Made by a program: the position numbers and the translations under genes
Assembly: GCA_004296145.1 (NCBI GenBank)
Contig: SEBM01000284.1
Coordinates: forward strand, 1-5,502
Length of the DNA stretch: 5,502 nucleotides
Direction of reading: 5' to 3'
Source: Flavobacterium sp.
GTDB lineage: Bacteria; Bacteroidota; Bacteroidia; Flavobacteriales; Flavobacteriaceae
Shown here: in pieces, positions 1 to 5,502 of the stretch
Numbering within the stretch: position 1 is the first letter of the stretch
Layout of the letters: every line of letters starts with the position of its first letter
Notes under the pieces: model-generated
Databases searched by the model: none
Seen by the model: only the letters and a program-made list of their open reading frames with translations
Told to the model about the DNA's origin: nothing

Positions 1-19
1 ATTATATGTTTTCTAAATA

Positions 20-415
20 TTATTCATTAGAAATGGACATATTATCTCTAGTATTTTTCTGAACAGAAATAGCTCCAAACAATGCTAATAAAAATGCAAA
101 AGCATAAAAACCTTTTTCACTTGGCAGAATAGTAGCATTCCACAATCCAACAACTAAAAGAACAATTGATAATAATGTTCCAAACCAGCAGATTCCGTAG
201 TAAATGTCTGTTACAGGAAGTTTTTCTAATCGGTCTCTAACACTTTTTTGCAATGAAACAACAGCAAAAAGTCCGAACATTAAAACGGTAAAATAATATC
301 CTTTTTCGTTCAACAGCATTTCAGCTCTTGCAAGTCCAACTATAAATCCAATTGTTCCCGCTCCAAGAGCTACCCAAGATGCCGCTATAAAGGCATTCGA
401 TGTTTTTTGTATCAT
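20..415 (-). CDS. YiaA/YiaB-family four-helix inner membrane protein
   Basis: This is a 131-residue, strongly hydrophobic protein with four predicted membrane helices (about residues 8-29, 40-56, 73-93 and 103-119). It consists of two copies of the YiaAB two-helix domain. Each copy has a Trp at the start of the first helix (W14, W77), a VGL motif, an EKG(Y/F)Y turn (37-41, 100-104) and a closing S-x-QK-x-x-RD motif (54-61, 117-124). All these landmarks are exactly 63 residues apart. E. coli YiaA has the same double-domain build; its molecular role is not established, so no function is assigned here. The protein should sit in the cytoplasmic membrane with both basic QKxxRD ends on the same side. 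It appears to be transcribed alone, 118 bp after the end of the upstream peptidase gene. Family assignment is confident; function is unknown. Confidence 0.88.
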   Translation of the reverse strand: MIQKTSNAFIAASWVALGAGTIGFIVGLARAEMLLNEKGYYFTVLMFGLFAVVSLQKSVRDRLEKLPVTDIYYGICWFGTLLSIVLLVVGLWNATILPSEKGFYAFAFLLALFGAISVQKNTRDNMSISNE

Positions 416-483
416 GTTTTAGTATTTAATTTTTTGGTTTAAATGAATTGAATGATGTAAAAGTAATTAAATTCAGTTAACAT

Positions 484-517
484 CAAAATAAAATTTAAAT
501 AAGAATAAACTTACAAA
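484..517 (-). promoter_or_regulatory. Candidate promoter for the YiaA-like gene
   Basis: Read on the minus strand, TTTG (517-514) is followed after 22 bp by TTATTTTG (491-484). This matches the flavobacterial pattern TTG, 17-23 bp, TAnnTTTG with one mismatch in the -7 box. Transcription would begin near 478, leaving a leader of about 60 bases before the ATG at 415. The region is very AT-rich, so chance matches are likely. Confidence 0.33.
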
Positions 518-533
518 TAATCATTTTCAAATT

Positions 534-1619
534 TTAATTTAAAACTTCAATTGCTTTTAGTATAACTGGATCTTTTTTGTTTTGAATATCATCTTTAGCA
601 TTTTTAATTTCAATTTTTACAGGCACACCAACGTCTTCTAATAATTTTTTATCTGTAGCATAATATCTTTGGTTAGAAAGCGTAAATGAAATATTATTTG
701 ATAGATCTGCTCCAAACATATCAGATAACATTCCCGATGTATTGGTGCCGATTGTAGTAACATTTTGTTGTTGATATAAAGAAATCGTAAAATCTTCGGC
801 TGAACTTGCTGTTTTATCATTTGTTAAAATAACAACTAGTTTTAAATATTGAACACCATTGTTTGGCTGAATGTATATAGGTTCCTGAGTGGAGAAATTT
901 TCATAATCACCTTTTTGTCTTACCGATCTGTAGTGCGTTATTCTTTTTTCTGATGCCAATCTGCTGGCAAGTAAATCGCCGCCATGTCCGCCGCCGTTGG
1001 ATCTCATATCGATAATTATTCCTTTTGTGTCTGATAAGGAATTTAAAATGCTGTCAAAAAGAGTCAGCATTAATTGAATATCTTCTTTTTCTTTTTTATC
1101 ATCAAAAAGACTCTCCATATTAGCAAAACAACGGGTGATTTTTATATATCCTATGTCTTTGTTTCTTCCCGAATAATAGAGATTCTCTTCTTTAAAAAGT
1201 GGCCCGCTTCCCGTTATTTTCGAAAAGGAGTTATTCTCCAATGTAGTAAAACTTGTCTTCCAAAGTTCTTTTTCAATTCCTTTAAATTCATCTTTAAATG
1301 CAGAAGGCTTTTTTGCTTTATAAATTACATCATCACCTTTAGAAATAGTAATATGTCCGTCTTTAAGCGGTGTAACCATTTGTTCAAAAACAGCAATTAA
1401 ATCTTTCTCACTTGTTTTATTGTTTATTTGAGGTCTGAATTTTTTATACGTTTCATCCCAGTTTACACCTTTAAGTTCAAAAAAGGCATAATTATCTTTA
1501 AAAGTAGTCCAGAAAGTTTCAAAATCTTTTTCTGGTTGTTTTGCTTTTTTATTACTTTGACTATTTATGTTGGAAGAAAAAACTAAAAATAAGAGTAGTA
1601 CAAATTGTGGTATTTTCAT
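534..1619 (-). CDS. Exported S41 peptidase, tricorn-like (Tricorn_C1 plus S41 core)
   Basis: This 361-residue protein starts with a Sec signal peptide (about residues 1-20, no lipobox Cys), so it is expected in the periplasm or outside the cell. Residues 30-95 resemble the Tricorn_C1 helical domain, with an aromatic NYAFFELKGVNWDETY block (43-58) and a DGH motif at 87-89. The S41 core follows: a D-x-R-x-NGGG strand-loop at 204-211, and a nucleophile elbow TASSAED at 270-276, with S272 the likely catalytic Ser. The position 25 residues downstream, where CtpA-type enzymes have a Lys, is Met297, so a Ser-Lys dyad is not supported. H89 is the candidate general base, as in tricorn- and IRBP-like S41 members. 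There is no recognisable PDZ insertion. The start at 1619 places the signal peptide directly at the N terminus. A terminator at 1669-1698 separates it from the sigma operon, so it probably has its own promoter. Substrate is unknown. Confidence 0.85.
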   Translation of the reverse strand: MKIPQFVLLLFLVFSSNINSQSNKKAKQPEKDFETFWTTFKDNYAFFELKGVNWDETYKKFRPQINNKTSEKDLIAVFEQMVTPLKDGHITISKGDDVIYKAKKPSAFKDEFKGIEKELWKTSFTTLENNSFSKITGSGPLFKEENLYYSGRNKDIGYIKITRCFANMESLFDDKKEKEDIQLMLTLFDSILNSLSDTKGIIIDMRSNGGGHGGDLLASRLASEKRITHYRSVRQKGDYENFSTQEPIYIQPNNGVQYLKLVVILTNDKTASSAEDFTISLYQQQNVTTIGTNTSGMLSDMFGADLSNNISFTLSNQRYYATDKKLLEDVGVPVKIEIKNAKDDIQNKKDPVILKAIEVLN

Positions 1620-1668
1620 TTGGTTATTTGCTTTAATTAGGTGTGGCTATTTGGATTTAAATATAAAT

Positions 1669-1698
1669 AAAAAAGCTCCAAATTAATGGAGCTTTTTT
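1669..1698 (-). terminator. Rho-independent terminator of the sigma-factor operon
   Basis: This is a perfect inverted repeat: a 12-bp stem (1669-1680 with 1687-1698) with a GGAGC/GCTCC core, a 6-base AT loop, and flanking runs of six A and six T. It begins 17 bp after the stop codon of the DUF4252 lipoprotein gene, where the end of that operon is expected. The A and T runs make it symmetric, so it could also block transcription on the plus strand. It lies 49 bp before the start of the S41 gene that follows on the same strand, so that gene probably needs its own start site or partial read-through. Confidence 0.88.
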
Positions 1699-1715
1699 GT
1701 TTGTATAAAGTAAGA

Positions 1716-2255
1716 TTATTTCTGAATCAGTTGCTGCAAAGGTTTAAGTTGTTCCATGTCAATTTTAGACTCTTTTAAAACACTCATTAAAGTCATAATA
1801 TTGTTTGGATTCATATCTTTTCCTAAAACACGAACGACTGCAAAACCGTTTTCTTTTCTGTTGGCAAAAACCACAAATTCTTCAATATTTTCATCAGAAC
1901 CGACGTAGCTTATAGATGCGCCTTCTTTGCCTGAACCAAATTTCATCAATTCTTGATATTTCGGATCTTTTAAAATTGCTTTCACTTTTGCTCTTTCAGT
2001 TTCAAACTCCGCTTGGTTTTTGGCATTAGCCTTAAACGCAAGGATATTCATTTTGTCAAAAGAGTTTAAAGCTGCAGTTTGTTCTGCTGATAACTTCGCT
2101 TTGTTTACATCTAAAATAGTAGGTGAAACATCAAGAGCAATAAAATTTTTGTTCTCTGTATTCTCTACAAAATATTTTTGCAAAGAAGGCTTAGATTCAC
2201 AACTTATTAAAGTTAGTAAAGCTAAAATGGCTGAGGTGAAGACGCTTATTTTCAT
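1716..2255 (-). CDS. DUF4252-domain lipoprotein
   Basis: This 179-residue protein has a short N-terminal hydrophobic segment ending in the lipobox LISC (16-19). It should therefore be cleaved before C19, acylated and anchored to an envelope membrane. The rest is a DUF4252-type domain, a Bacteroidota family of unknown function. It is clearly related to the protein encoded just upstream: the block YQELM (100-104), then a Gly-rich turn, a strand ending SYVGS, the segment ENIEEFVVFA (122-131) and a strand AVVRVLGKDMN line up with the neighbour in the same order. It is the last gene of the operon. Its ATG follows the previous stop by a single base (TAA-G-ATG), implying coupled translation, and a strong hairpin follows its stop. 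I see no catalytic motif. Which membrane it occupies cannot be told from the sequence. Confidence 0.85.
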   Translation of the reverse strand: MKISVFTSAILALLTLISCESKPSLQKYFVENTENKNFIALDVSPTILDVNKAKLSAEQTAALNSFDKMNILAFKANAKNQAEFETERAKVKAILKDPKYQELMKFGSGKEGASISYVGSDENIEEFVVFANRKENGFAVVRVLGKDMNPNNIMTLMSVLKESKIDMEQLKPLQQLIQK

Positions 2256-2256
2256 C

Positions 2257-2784
2257 TTATTTTTTGCCTTTAGAGGCTTTTTTTAAGTCAGAACCACCAG
2301 GAAGCTGCATTTTGTCTGTTAATACAGAAATTTCGTTTATATCAAAATTACCTGTTAATGACAGTAAAACAGTTTCGTCATTTTTAGCACCTTCAACATA
2401 CATCAGTAATTCTTTTATCTGTGTATCTGTTGCGCCGGATTTTACCATTATTTTGACGCTTTTTCCGCCATCGTTTACACGCATTAATTCTTCAAGACCT
2501 GCCGTTTTTACATATTTATCTGCGGTAGCTTTCATGTCAGATTCAATCTTTGGGTTCTTTGTAGTGAACACTTTTAGATAATCCAATTTTTTAATTAAGT
2601 TAATGTATTGTTGCATTTCTTTGTCAGAAGCATCAACTTTTACCTTACTCATTAAATCGAACATTTTTTTGTTTACAATTACAGAAGTTACATCGTCCTG
2701 ACCGTCATATTTGTCAAACGCGCCTTGTGCATAAAATCCAGTACTTACGAATGCGAAAACTATTGTTATGATGAAATTTTTCAT
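2257..2784 (-). CDS. Periplasmic DUF4252-domain protein
   Basis: This 175-residue protein has a cleavable signal peptide (about residues 1-20, cleavage probably after FYAQ) and no lipobox Cys, so it is a soluble exported protein. The mature part is a DUF4252 domain: an N-terminal helical stretch with many Lys and Asp residues (about 36-95), then LEELM (97-101), GGKSVKIMVKSG (106-117), IKELLMYVEG (123-132) and a final strand LLSLTGNFDIN (140-150). The tail is Lys-rich (KKASKGKK, 168-175). It is a paralogue of the lipoprotein encoded one base downstream. Its ATG lies 17 bp after the stop of the putative anti-sigma gene, behind an all-A/T leader, consistent with one transcript. The family has no established biochemical role. 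From its place behind a sigma/anti-sigma pair I infer an envelope-stress or signal-related output or sensor, which is unproven. Confidence 0.85.
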   Translation of the reverse strand: MKNFIITIVFAFVSTGFYAQGAFDKYDGQDDVTSVIVNKKMFDLMSKVKVDASDKEMQQYINLIKKLDYLKVFTTKNPKIESDMKATADKYVKTAGLEELMRVNDGGKSVKIMVKSGATDTQIKELLMYVEGAKNDETVLLSLTGNFDINEISVLTDKMQLPGGSDLKKASKGKK

Positions 2785-2801
2785 TTTTATTATATTTTAA
2801 A

Positions 2802-3260
2802 TTATTGTTTGAAGATTTTGTTTTTTGATTGTTCGAATTCCTGAATGTATTGTACACTTTCTATACCTACATTCACATTGTTTGACAACATTGCCAAAGC
2901 TTTTTGCGTTGCCGCTAAGGCTTCTTCAGGATTGTCATAGGTTCCTAATTCTGTTTGCGCTACAACCGGAGGTGTATTTTTTTCGCTCACATACATAAAG
3001 GTTCCAATTCCCAGTAAAACAACAACAGAAGCTGCAATTGATAACCACGCCACATTTCGTTTCTTAGTTTGTAGTGGTATTTCCTGCGTCAATTTTTGTT
3101 CTTTTACCTGAGAGAAATAACCAAACATTGGTTTGTATTGCTCCAGATGCTGCGCAACATCAGGCGAAGAAAAATAGTCTTTTAATTCTTTTTCTTCAGC
3201 AATAGTAGTTTCTCCCTGAAAGTATTTTTCTAATATATTTTCTATTCTATTTAATTCCAT
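2802..3260 (-). CDS. Single-pass membrane protein, putative anti-sigma regulator
   Basis: This 152-residue protein has an N-terminal cytoplasmic part (1-70) that is helical and acidic, starting MELNRIENILEKYFQGETT, then a basic KKR (66-68), one membrane helix (about 71-91) and a periplasmic tail (92-152). The tail contains NPEEALAATQKALAMLSN (110-127), a segment type common in proteins encoded directly after ECF sigma factors in Bacteroidota. No HxxxCxxC zinc motif or FecR domain is visible, so the anti-sigma role rests on topology and context. The start at 3260 overlaps the end of the sigma gene by 14 bases (ATGGAATTAAATAG contains the sigma stop). The frame stays open up to 3335, but those 25 extra residues are basic, look random and lie within the sigma gene, so the downstream ATG is preferred. 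Translation is probably coupled to the sigma factor. It could alternatively be only an accessory envelope protein. Confidence 0.75.
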   Translation of the reverse strand: MELNRIENILEKYFQGETTIAEEKELKDYFSSPDVAQHLEQYKPMFGYFSQVKEQKLTQEIPLQTKKRNVAWLSIAASVVVLLGIGTFMYVSEKNTPPVVAQTELGTYDNPEEALAATQKALAMLSNNVNVGIESVQYIQEFEQSKNKIFKQ

Positions 3261-3756
3261 AACGGTGTGTATTAAGCATTGATTCTCTAATTTTTTTTCT
3301 CGCTCTCGAAAGCGCCACCCGGATAGCGGTTTCATTCATGTTGACAATTTTCGCTATTTCATCAAATTCATATTGTTCAACATCGCGTAACTGAATTAAT
3401 ATTTGTAATTGTTCCGGCAATTCGCCGATTATTTTTTCTACCCATTCTAAGCTGTCAGCATCTTCCAGTTTTTTGTCTAATTGCGGCTGCCGGTCTGTAA
3501 AATTGTTGTGTACAATTTGTAGGTTTCCTGCCCTTTTAGACTTTAACTGATCCAGGCAATAATTTTTTGTCATTGTCATGGCCAGTGCTTCAACGCTGTT
3601 GTAAGATTCTAAACTTTCTTTTTTATTCCATAATTTAACTATTACTTCCTGAGTGGCATCTTCTGCTTCTTCAGTGCTCGTAAGTAATCTTTTTGCCAGA
3701 CGAAAAACTTTGTCTTTAAAAGGATTTATTAATTCTATAAACACAATCTGATTCAT
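3247..3756 (-). CDS. ECF-type RNA polymerase sigma factor
   Basis: This 169-residue sigma-70 family protein has the two-domain layout and usual length of ECF (group 4) sigma factors. Region 2 spans about residues 8-75 and includes the acidic EEAEDATQEVIVKLW stretch (29-43), which contacts core polymerase and the -10 element. A variable linker follows (about 76-102). Region 4 (about 105-158) carries LPEQLQILIQLRDVEQYEFDEIA and an HTH recognition segment NETAIRVALSRARKKIRE (141-158). The ATG at 3756 is chosen because the protein then begins MNQIVFIELINPFKDKVFRLAKR, the normal start of region 2. The frame continues to 3885, but the 43 extra residues match no sigma region, and a promoter candidate lies inside that stretch. 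It is the first gene of a four-gene operon and overlaps the next gene by 14 bases. Target promoters and inducing signal are unknown; autoregulation is plausible. Confidence 0.9.
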   Translation of the reverse strand: MNQIVFIELINPFKDKVFRLAKRLLTSTEEAEDATQEVIVKLWNKKESLESYNSVEALAMTMTKNYCLDQLKSKRAGNLQIVHNNFTDRQPQLDKKLEDADSLEWVEKIIGELPEQLQILIQLRDVEQYEFDEIAKIVNMNETAIRVALSRARKKIRESMLNTHRYGIK

Positions 3757-3845
3757 GTGTGACGGTTTTTTGTTTTGGTTGGTTAATAAACTAATTAGAA
3801 TGTCTGGAGATCGGGACTTATTTAAAAGAACTTCATTATTAAAAT

Positions 3846-3876
3846 CAAACATTATAATCTGGTTTATATAAGCAAG
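3846..3876 (-). promoter_or_regulatory. Candidate promoter of the sigma-factor operon
   Basis: On the minus strand CTTG (3876-3873) is followed after exactly 19 bp by AATGTTTG (3853-3846). This is close to the flavobacterial housekeeping pattern TTG, 17-23 bp, TAnnTTTG, with one mismatch in the -7 box. Transcription would start near 3840, giving a leader of roughly 85 bases before the ATG at 3756. That start site would lie inside the upstream in-frame extension and so argues for the shorter sigma protein. An ECF-dependent promoter could also exist but its consensus is unknown to me. Confidence 0.4.
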
Positions 3877-3946
3877 ACGAGGCACAATTATTTTTGTTAC
3901 ACAGAAGTTGTAAAATTTATTTAAAATAATTCTAATAAACTTATAA

Positions 3947-3973
3947 TTGTTAAAACTAAAGGTAGTATTTTTA
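3947..3973 (+). promoter_or_regulatory. Weak candidate promoter of the S41 lipoprotein gene
   Basis: TTG at 3947-3949 and TATTTTTA at 3966-3973 resemble the flavobacterial promoter boxes, with 16 bp between them (slightly short) and an A in place of the final G. Transcription would begin near 3979, about 22 bases before the ATG at 4002. A second -7-like word, TACTTTTA (3980-3987), has no matching upstream box. The support is weak in such AT-rich DNA. Confidence 0.2.
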
Positions 3974-4001
3974 CGTTAATACTTTTATAGAACATATTTT
4001 T

Positions 4002-5477
4002 ATGAAAACAATATTAAGAAGTTTACTATTATTATTTCTGCTTGCCTTTGCTTTGCAATCTTGTGAGGATCAGGATGATGTTGATGCTCCGGCTAATTTA
4101 CAGGTAAATGACTTTATCTGGAAAGGTCTGAATCAGTATTATTTATGGCAGGGAGACGTCGCTAATTTAGCAGACGATCGTTTTAGTAACCAGGAAGCCC
4201 TGAATTCTTTTTTGAATGACTACTCAGATCCGGAAGATTTATTTCAAAATTTATTAAATAAACCAATAAGTAAATTCCCAAAAGGAGAAGCAATAGATCG
4301 TTTTAGCTGGATTGTTGACGATTATACTGTTTTGGAACAAGAACTTCAGGGAACCTCTAAAAATGACGGAGTTGATTTCAGATTAAGTTATAAACCGGGA
4401 AGTTCAACAGATTTAGTAGGTTATGTACGTTATATTATTCCAAATTCTGATGCTTCTAAAAAAGATATCAAACGTGGCGATCTTTTTACAGGAGTAAACG
4501 GAACACAGTTAACAGTGTCAAATTACAGACAATTGCTTTTAGAATCTGAAGCCTACACTTTGAATCTGGCACAGTATAATGGAACTACAGTTGAGTCTAA
4601 TGGAAAATCACTTTCTTTAGTTAAAACAACTCTTGATGAAAATCCTATTTTAATCAATAAGGTGATAGTTTCGGGTAGTCATAAAATTGGTTACATGATG
4701 TATAATGGTTTTTATGCTAATTATGACACACAATTAAATGATGCTTTTGGGCAATTAAAAGCGCAGGGAATTACTGATTTTGTTTTGGATTTAAGATATA
4801 ACGGAGGAGGATCGGTTAATACTGCAACACGTTTGGCAAGTATGATTACAGGACAATTTAAAGATCAGATTTTTGCTAAAGAAAAATGGAATGCAAAAGT
4901 AAATGCAGCTTATGAAACCGAAGATCCGGAATCTCTGAATAACAGATTTGTAGACAATATTGACGGGAAACAGTTAAACAGCCTTAATCTAAGTAAGATC
5001 TATATTTTAACTTCAGATGGGACTGCATCGGCAAGTGAATTAATTATTAACGGATTGGCTCCTTACATCACAGTGGTGCAAATTGGAGATTATACCGTTG
5101 GAAAAAATGTAGGTTCTGTGACGCTATATGATTCTGAAACGTTTACCAAAAACAAAGTAAATCCGAATCATAAATATGCAATGCAGCCTTTGGTTCTTAA
5201 AATTGTCAATTCTGCCGGTTTTGGAGAATATACAGACGGCCTTAAACCAACTTATGAGCAATTGGAATATGTATCTAATTTAGGAGTTTTAGGAGATGCT
5301 TCTGAACCGTTGCTGAATACTGCGATTTCAAAAATTACAGGCGCTGCGGCTAAAAAAACACAACAGGACAGAGGAAAGACTTTAAAGACTTTTATGGACG
5401 CAAAATCAATAAACGGGATACGAAATCAAATGTATGTTGAAAAAGCTCCCGAAGGACTTTTAAAAACATTAAAATAA
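4002..5477 (+). CDS. S41 family (CtpA-like) peptidase lipoprotein with PDZ domain
   Basis: This 491-residue protein begins with a lipoprotein signal ending in LQSC (18-21). Acylation at C21 would anchor it in the envelope; the next residues EDQDD are acidic. An N-terminal helical region (about 30-115, containing DRFSWI at 99-104) precedes a PDZ-like domain (about 122-210, with GYVRYIIPNSDA and RGDLFTGVNGTQL). The S41 core has LDLRYNGGG (262-270), the nucleophile elbow TASASE (341-346) and TVGKNVGS (365-372). S343 and K368 are 25 residues apart, the same spacing as the Ser-Lys dyad of CtpB, so the enzyme is predicted active. A C-terminal extension (about 410-491) follows. It would cut envelope proteins or peptides; the substrate is unknown. 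It is divergent from the sigma operon across 245 bp, so shared control is possible but not shown. The only full-length start is the ATG at 4002, just before the signal sequence. Confidence 0.92.
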   Translation: MKTILRSLLLLFLLAFALQSCEDQDDVDAPANLQVNDFIWKGLNQYYLWQGDVANLADDRFSNQEALNSFLNDYSDPEDLFQNLLNKPISKFPKGEAIDRFSWIVDDYTVLEQELQGTSKNDGVDFRLSYKPGSSTDLVGYVRYIIPNSDASKKDIKRGDLFTGVNGTQLTVSNYRQLLLESEAYTLNLAQYNGTTVESNGKSLSLVKTTLDENPILINKVIVSGSHKIGYMMYNGFYANYDTQLNDAFGQLKAQGITDFVLDLRYNGGGSVNTATRLASMITGQFKDQIFAKEKWNAKVNAAYETEDPESLNNRFVDNIDGKQLNSLNLSKIYILTSDGTASASELIINGLAPYITVVQIGDYTVGKNVGSVTLYDSETFTKNKVNPNHKYAMQPLVLKIVNSAGFGEYTDGLKPTYEQLEYVSNLGVLGDASEPLLNTAISKITGAAAKKTQQDRGKTLKTFMDAKSINGIRNQMYVEKAPEGLLKTLK

Positions 5478-5486
5478 GGAATAAAC

Positions 5487-5502
5487 AAAAAAGGCTTTCA
5501 GA
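5487..5502 (+). terminator. Possible left arm of a terminator, cut by the window end
   Basis: Ten bases after the S41 stop codon the sequence reads AAAAAAGGCTTTCAGA and then ends. An A-run followed by a G/C-containing arm resembles the first half of a symmetric hairpin like the one at 1669-1698. The right arm, if it exists, lies beyond the window, so this is only a suggestion. Confidence 0.3.

Larger units (their letters stand above)
3757..4001. promoter_or_regulatory. Divergent intergenic regulatory region
   Basis: These 245 bp separate the sigma-factor start (minus strand) from the S41 lipoprotein start (plus strand), so both promoters must lie here. The stretch 3890-4001 is extremely AT-rich. 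TTGT(T/A)A occurs three times on the plus strand (3894-3899, 3908-3913, 3947-3952), but such words are common at this composition. No riboswitch, tRNA or strong hairpin was seen. Confidence 0.6.

Noticed and set aside
638..820. Short minus-strand open frame inside the tricorn-like S41 gene
   Set aside because: It overlaps a well-supported gene in another frame, shows no signal or domain and has no leader; it is a shadow.
1074..1400. Plus-strand open frame rich in Phe and Ile, opposite the S41 gene
   Set aside because: It is antisense to a conserved coding region; its composition simply reflects the complement of Lys-rich codons.
2265..2285. Hairpin plus T-run (GCCTTTAGAGGC then T7) on the plus strand
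   Set aside because: The stem is only 4-5 bp and it encodes the Lys-rich tail of the DUF4252 protein on the minus strand; there is no plus-strand gene to terminate.
2020..2581. Two plus-strand open frames (2020-2286 and 2264-2581) opposite the DUF4252 genes
   Set aside because: Both are antisense to two genes with clear signal peptides and mutual homology, and neither has a recognisable domain.
3261..3335. 25-residue N-terminal extension of the putative anti-sigma protein
   Set aside because: It lies inside the sigma gene, is basic and lacks similarity to the usual start of these proteins; the ATG at 3260 fits better.
3894..3952. Three TTGT(T/A)A words as a possible operator array
   Set aside because: Spacing is irregular and these words are expected often in DNA this AT-rich.
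1..5502. Mobile element, CRISPR, tRNA or rRNA content
   Set aside because: No transposase, terminal inverted repeats, regularly spaced repeats or RNA-gene signatures were seen on either strand.

Overview
The window is AT-rich and looks like chromosomal DNA from a member of the Bacteroidota, most likely Flavobacterium or a close relative. The reasons are the protein families present (DUF4252 proteins, Tricorn_C1-type S41 peptidase, small-membrane-anchored partner of an ECF sigma factor), the A/T-only leaders before ATG with no Shine-Dalgarno sequence, and promoter candidates of the flavobacterial TTG / TAnnTTTG type. Genus is inferred from protein style and not proven.

Layout from left to right. 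On the minus strand at 20-415 is a four-helix YiaA/YiaB-type membrane protein. Minus-strand 534-1619 encodes an exported S41 peptidase with a tricorn-like catalytic layout. A perfect 12-bp hairpin at 1669-1698 separates it from a four-gene minus-strand operon, which reads from 3756 down to 1716: an ECF-type sigma factor, an overlapping single-pass membrane protein that is probably its anti-sigma regulator, a periplasmic DUF4252 protein and a DUF4252 lipoprotein. A 245-bp divergent regulatory region (3757-4001) then leads to a plus-strand gene at 4002-5477 for an S41 lipoprotein with a PDZ domain and a complete Ser-Lys dyad. The window ends 25 bp after that gene.

The most coherent reading is an envelope-sensing module. 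The sigma factor is held by the membrane partner and co-transcribed with two secreted paralogues of unknown function, next to a divergently transcribed envelope protease. The gene order, overlap and spacing are visible in the sequence; the signalling function and any role of the protease are inference. No mobile elements, RNA genes or CRISPR arrays were seen. Nothing here looks broken or recently acquired.
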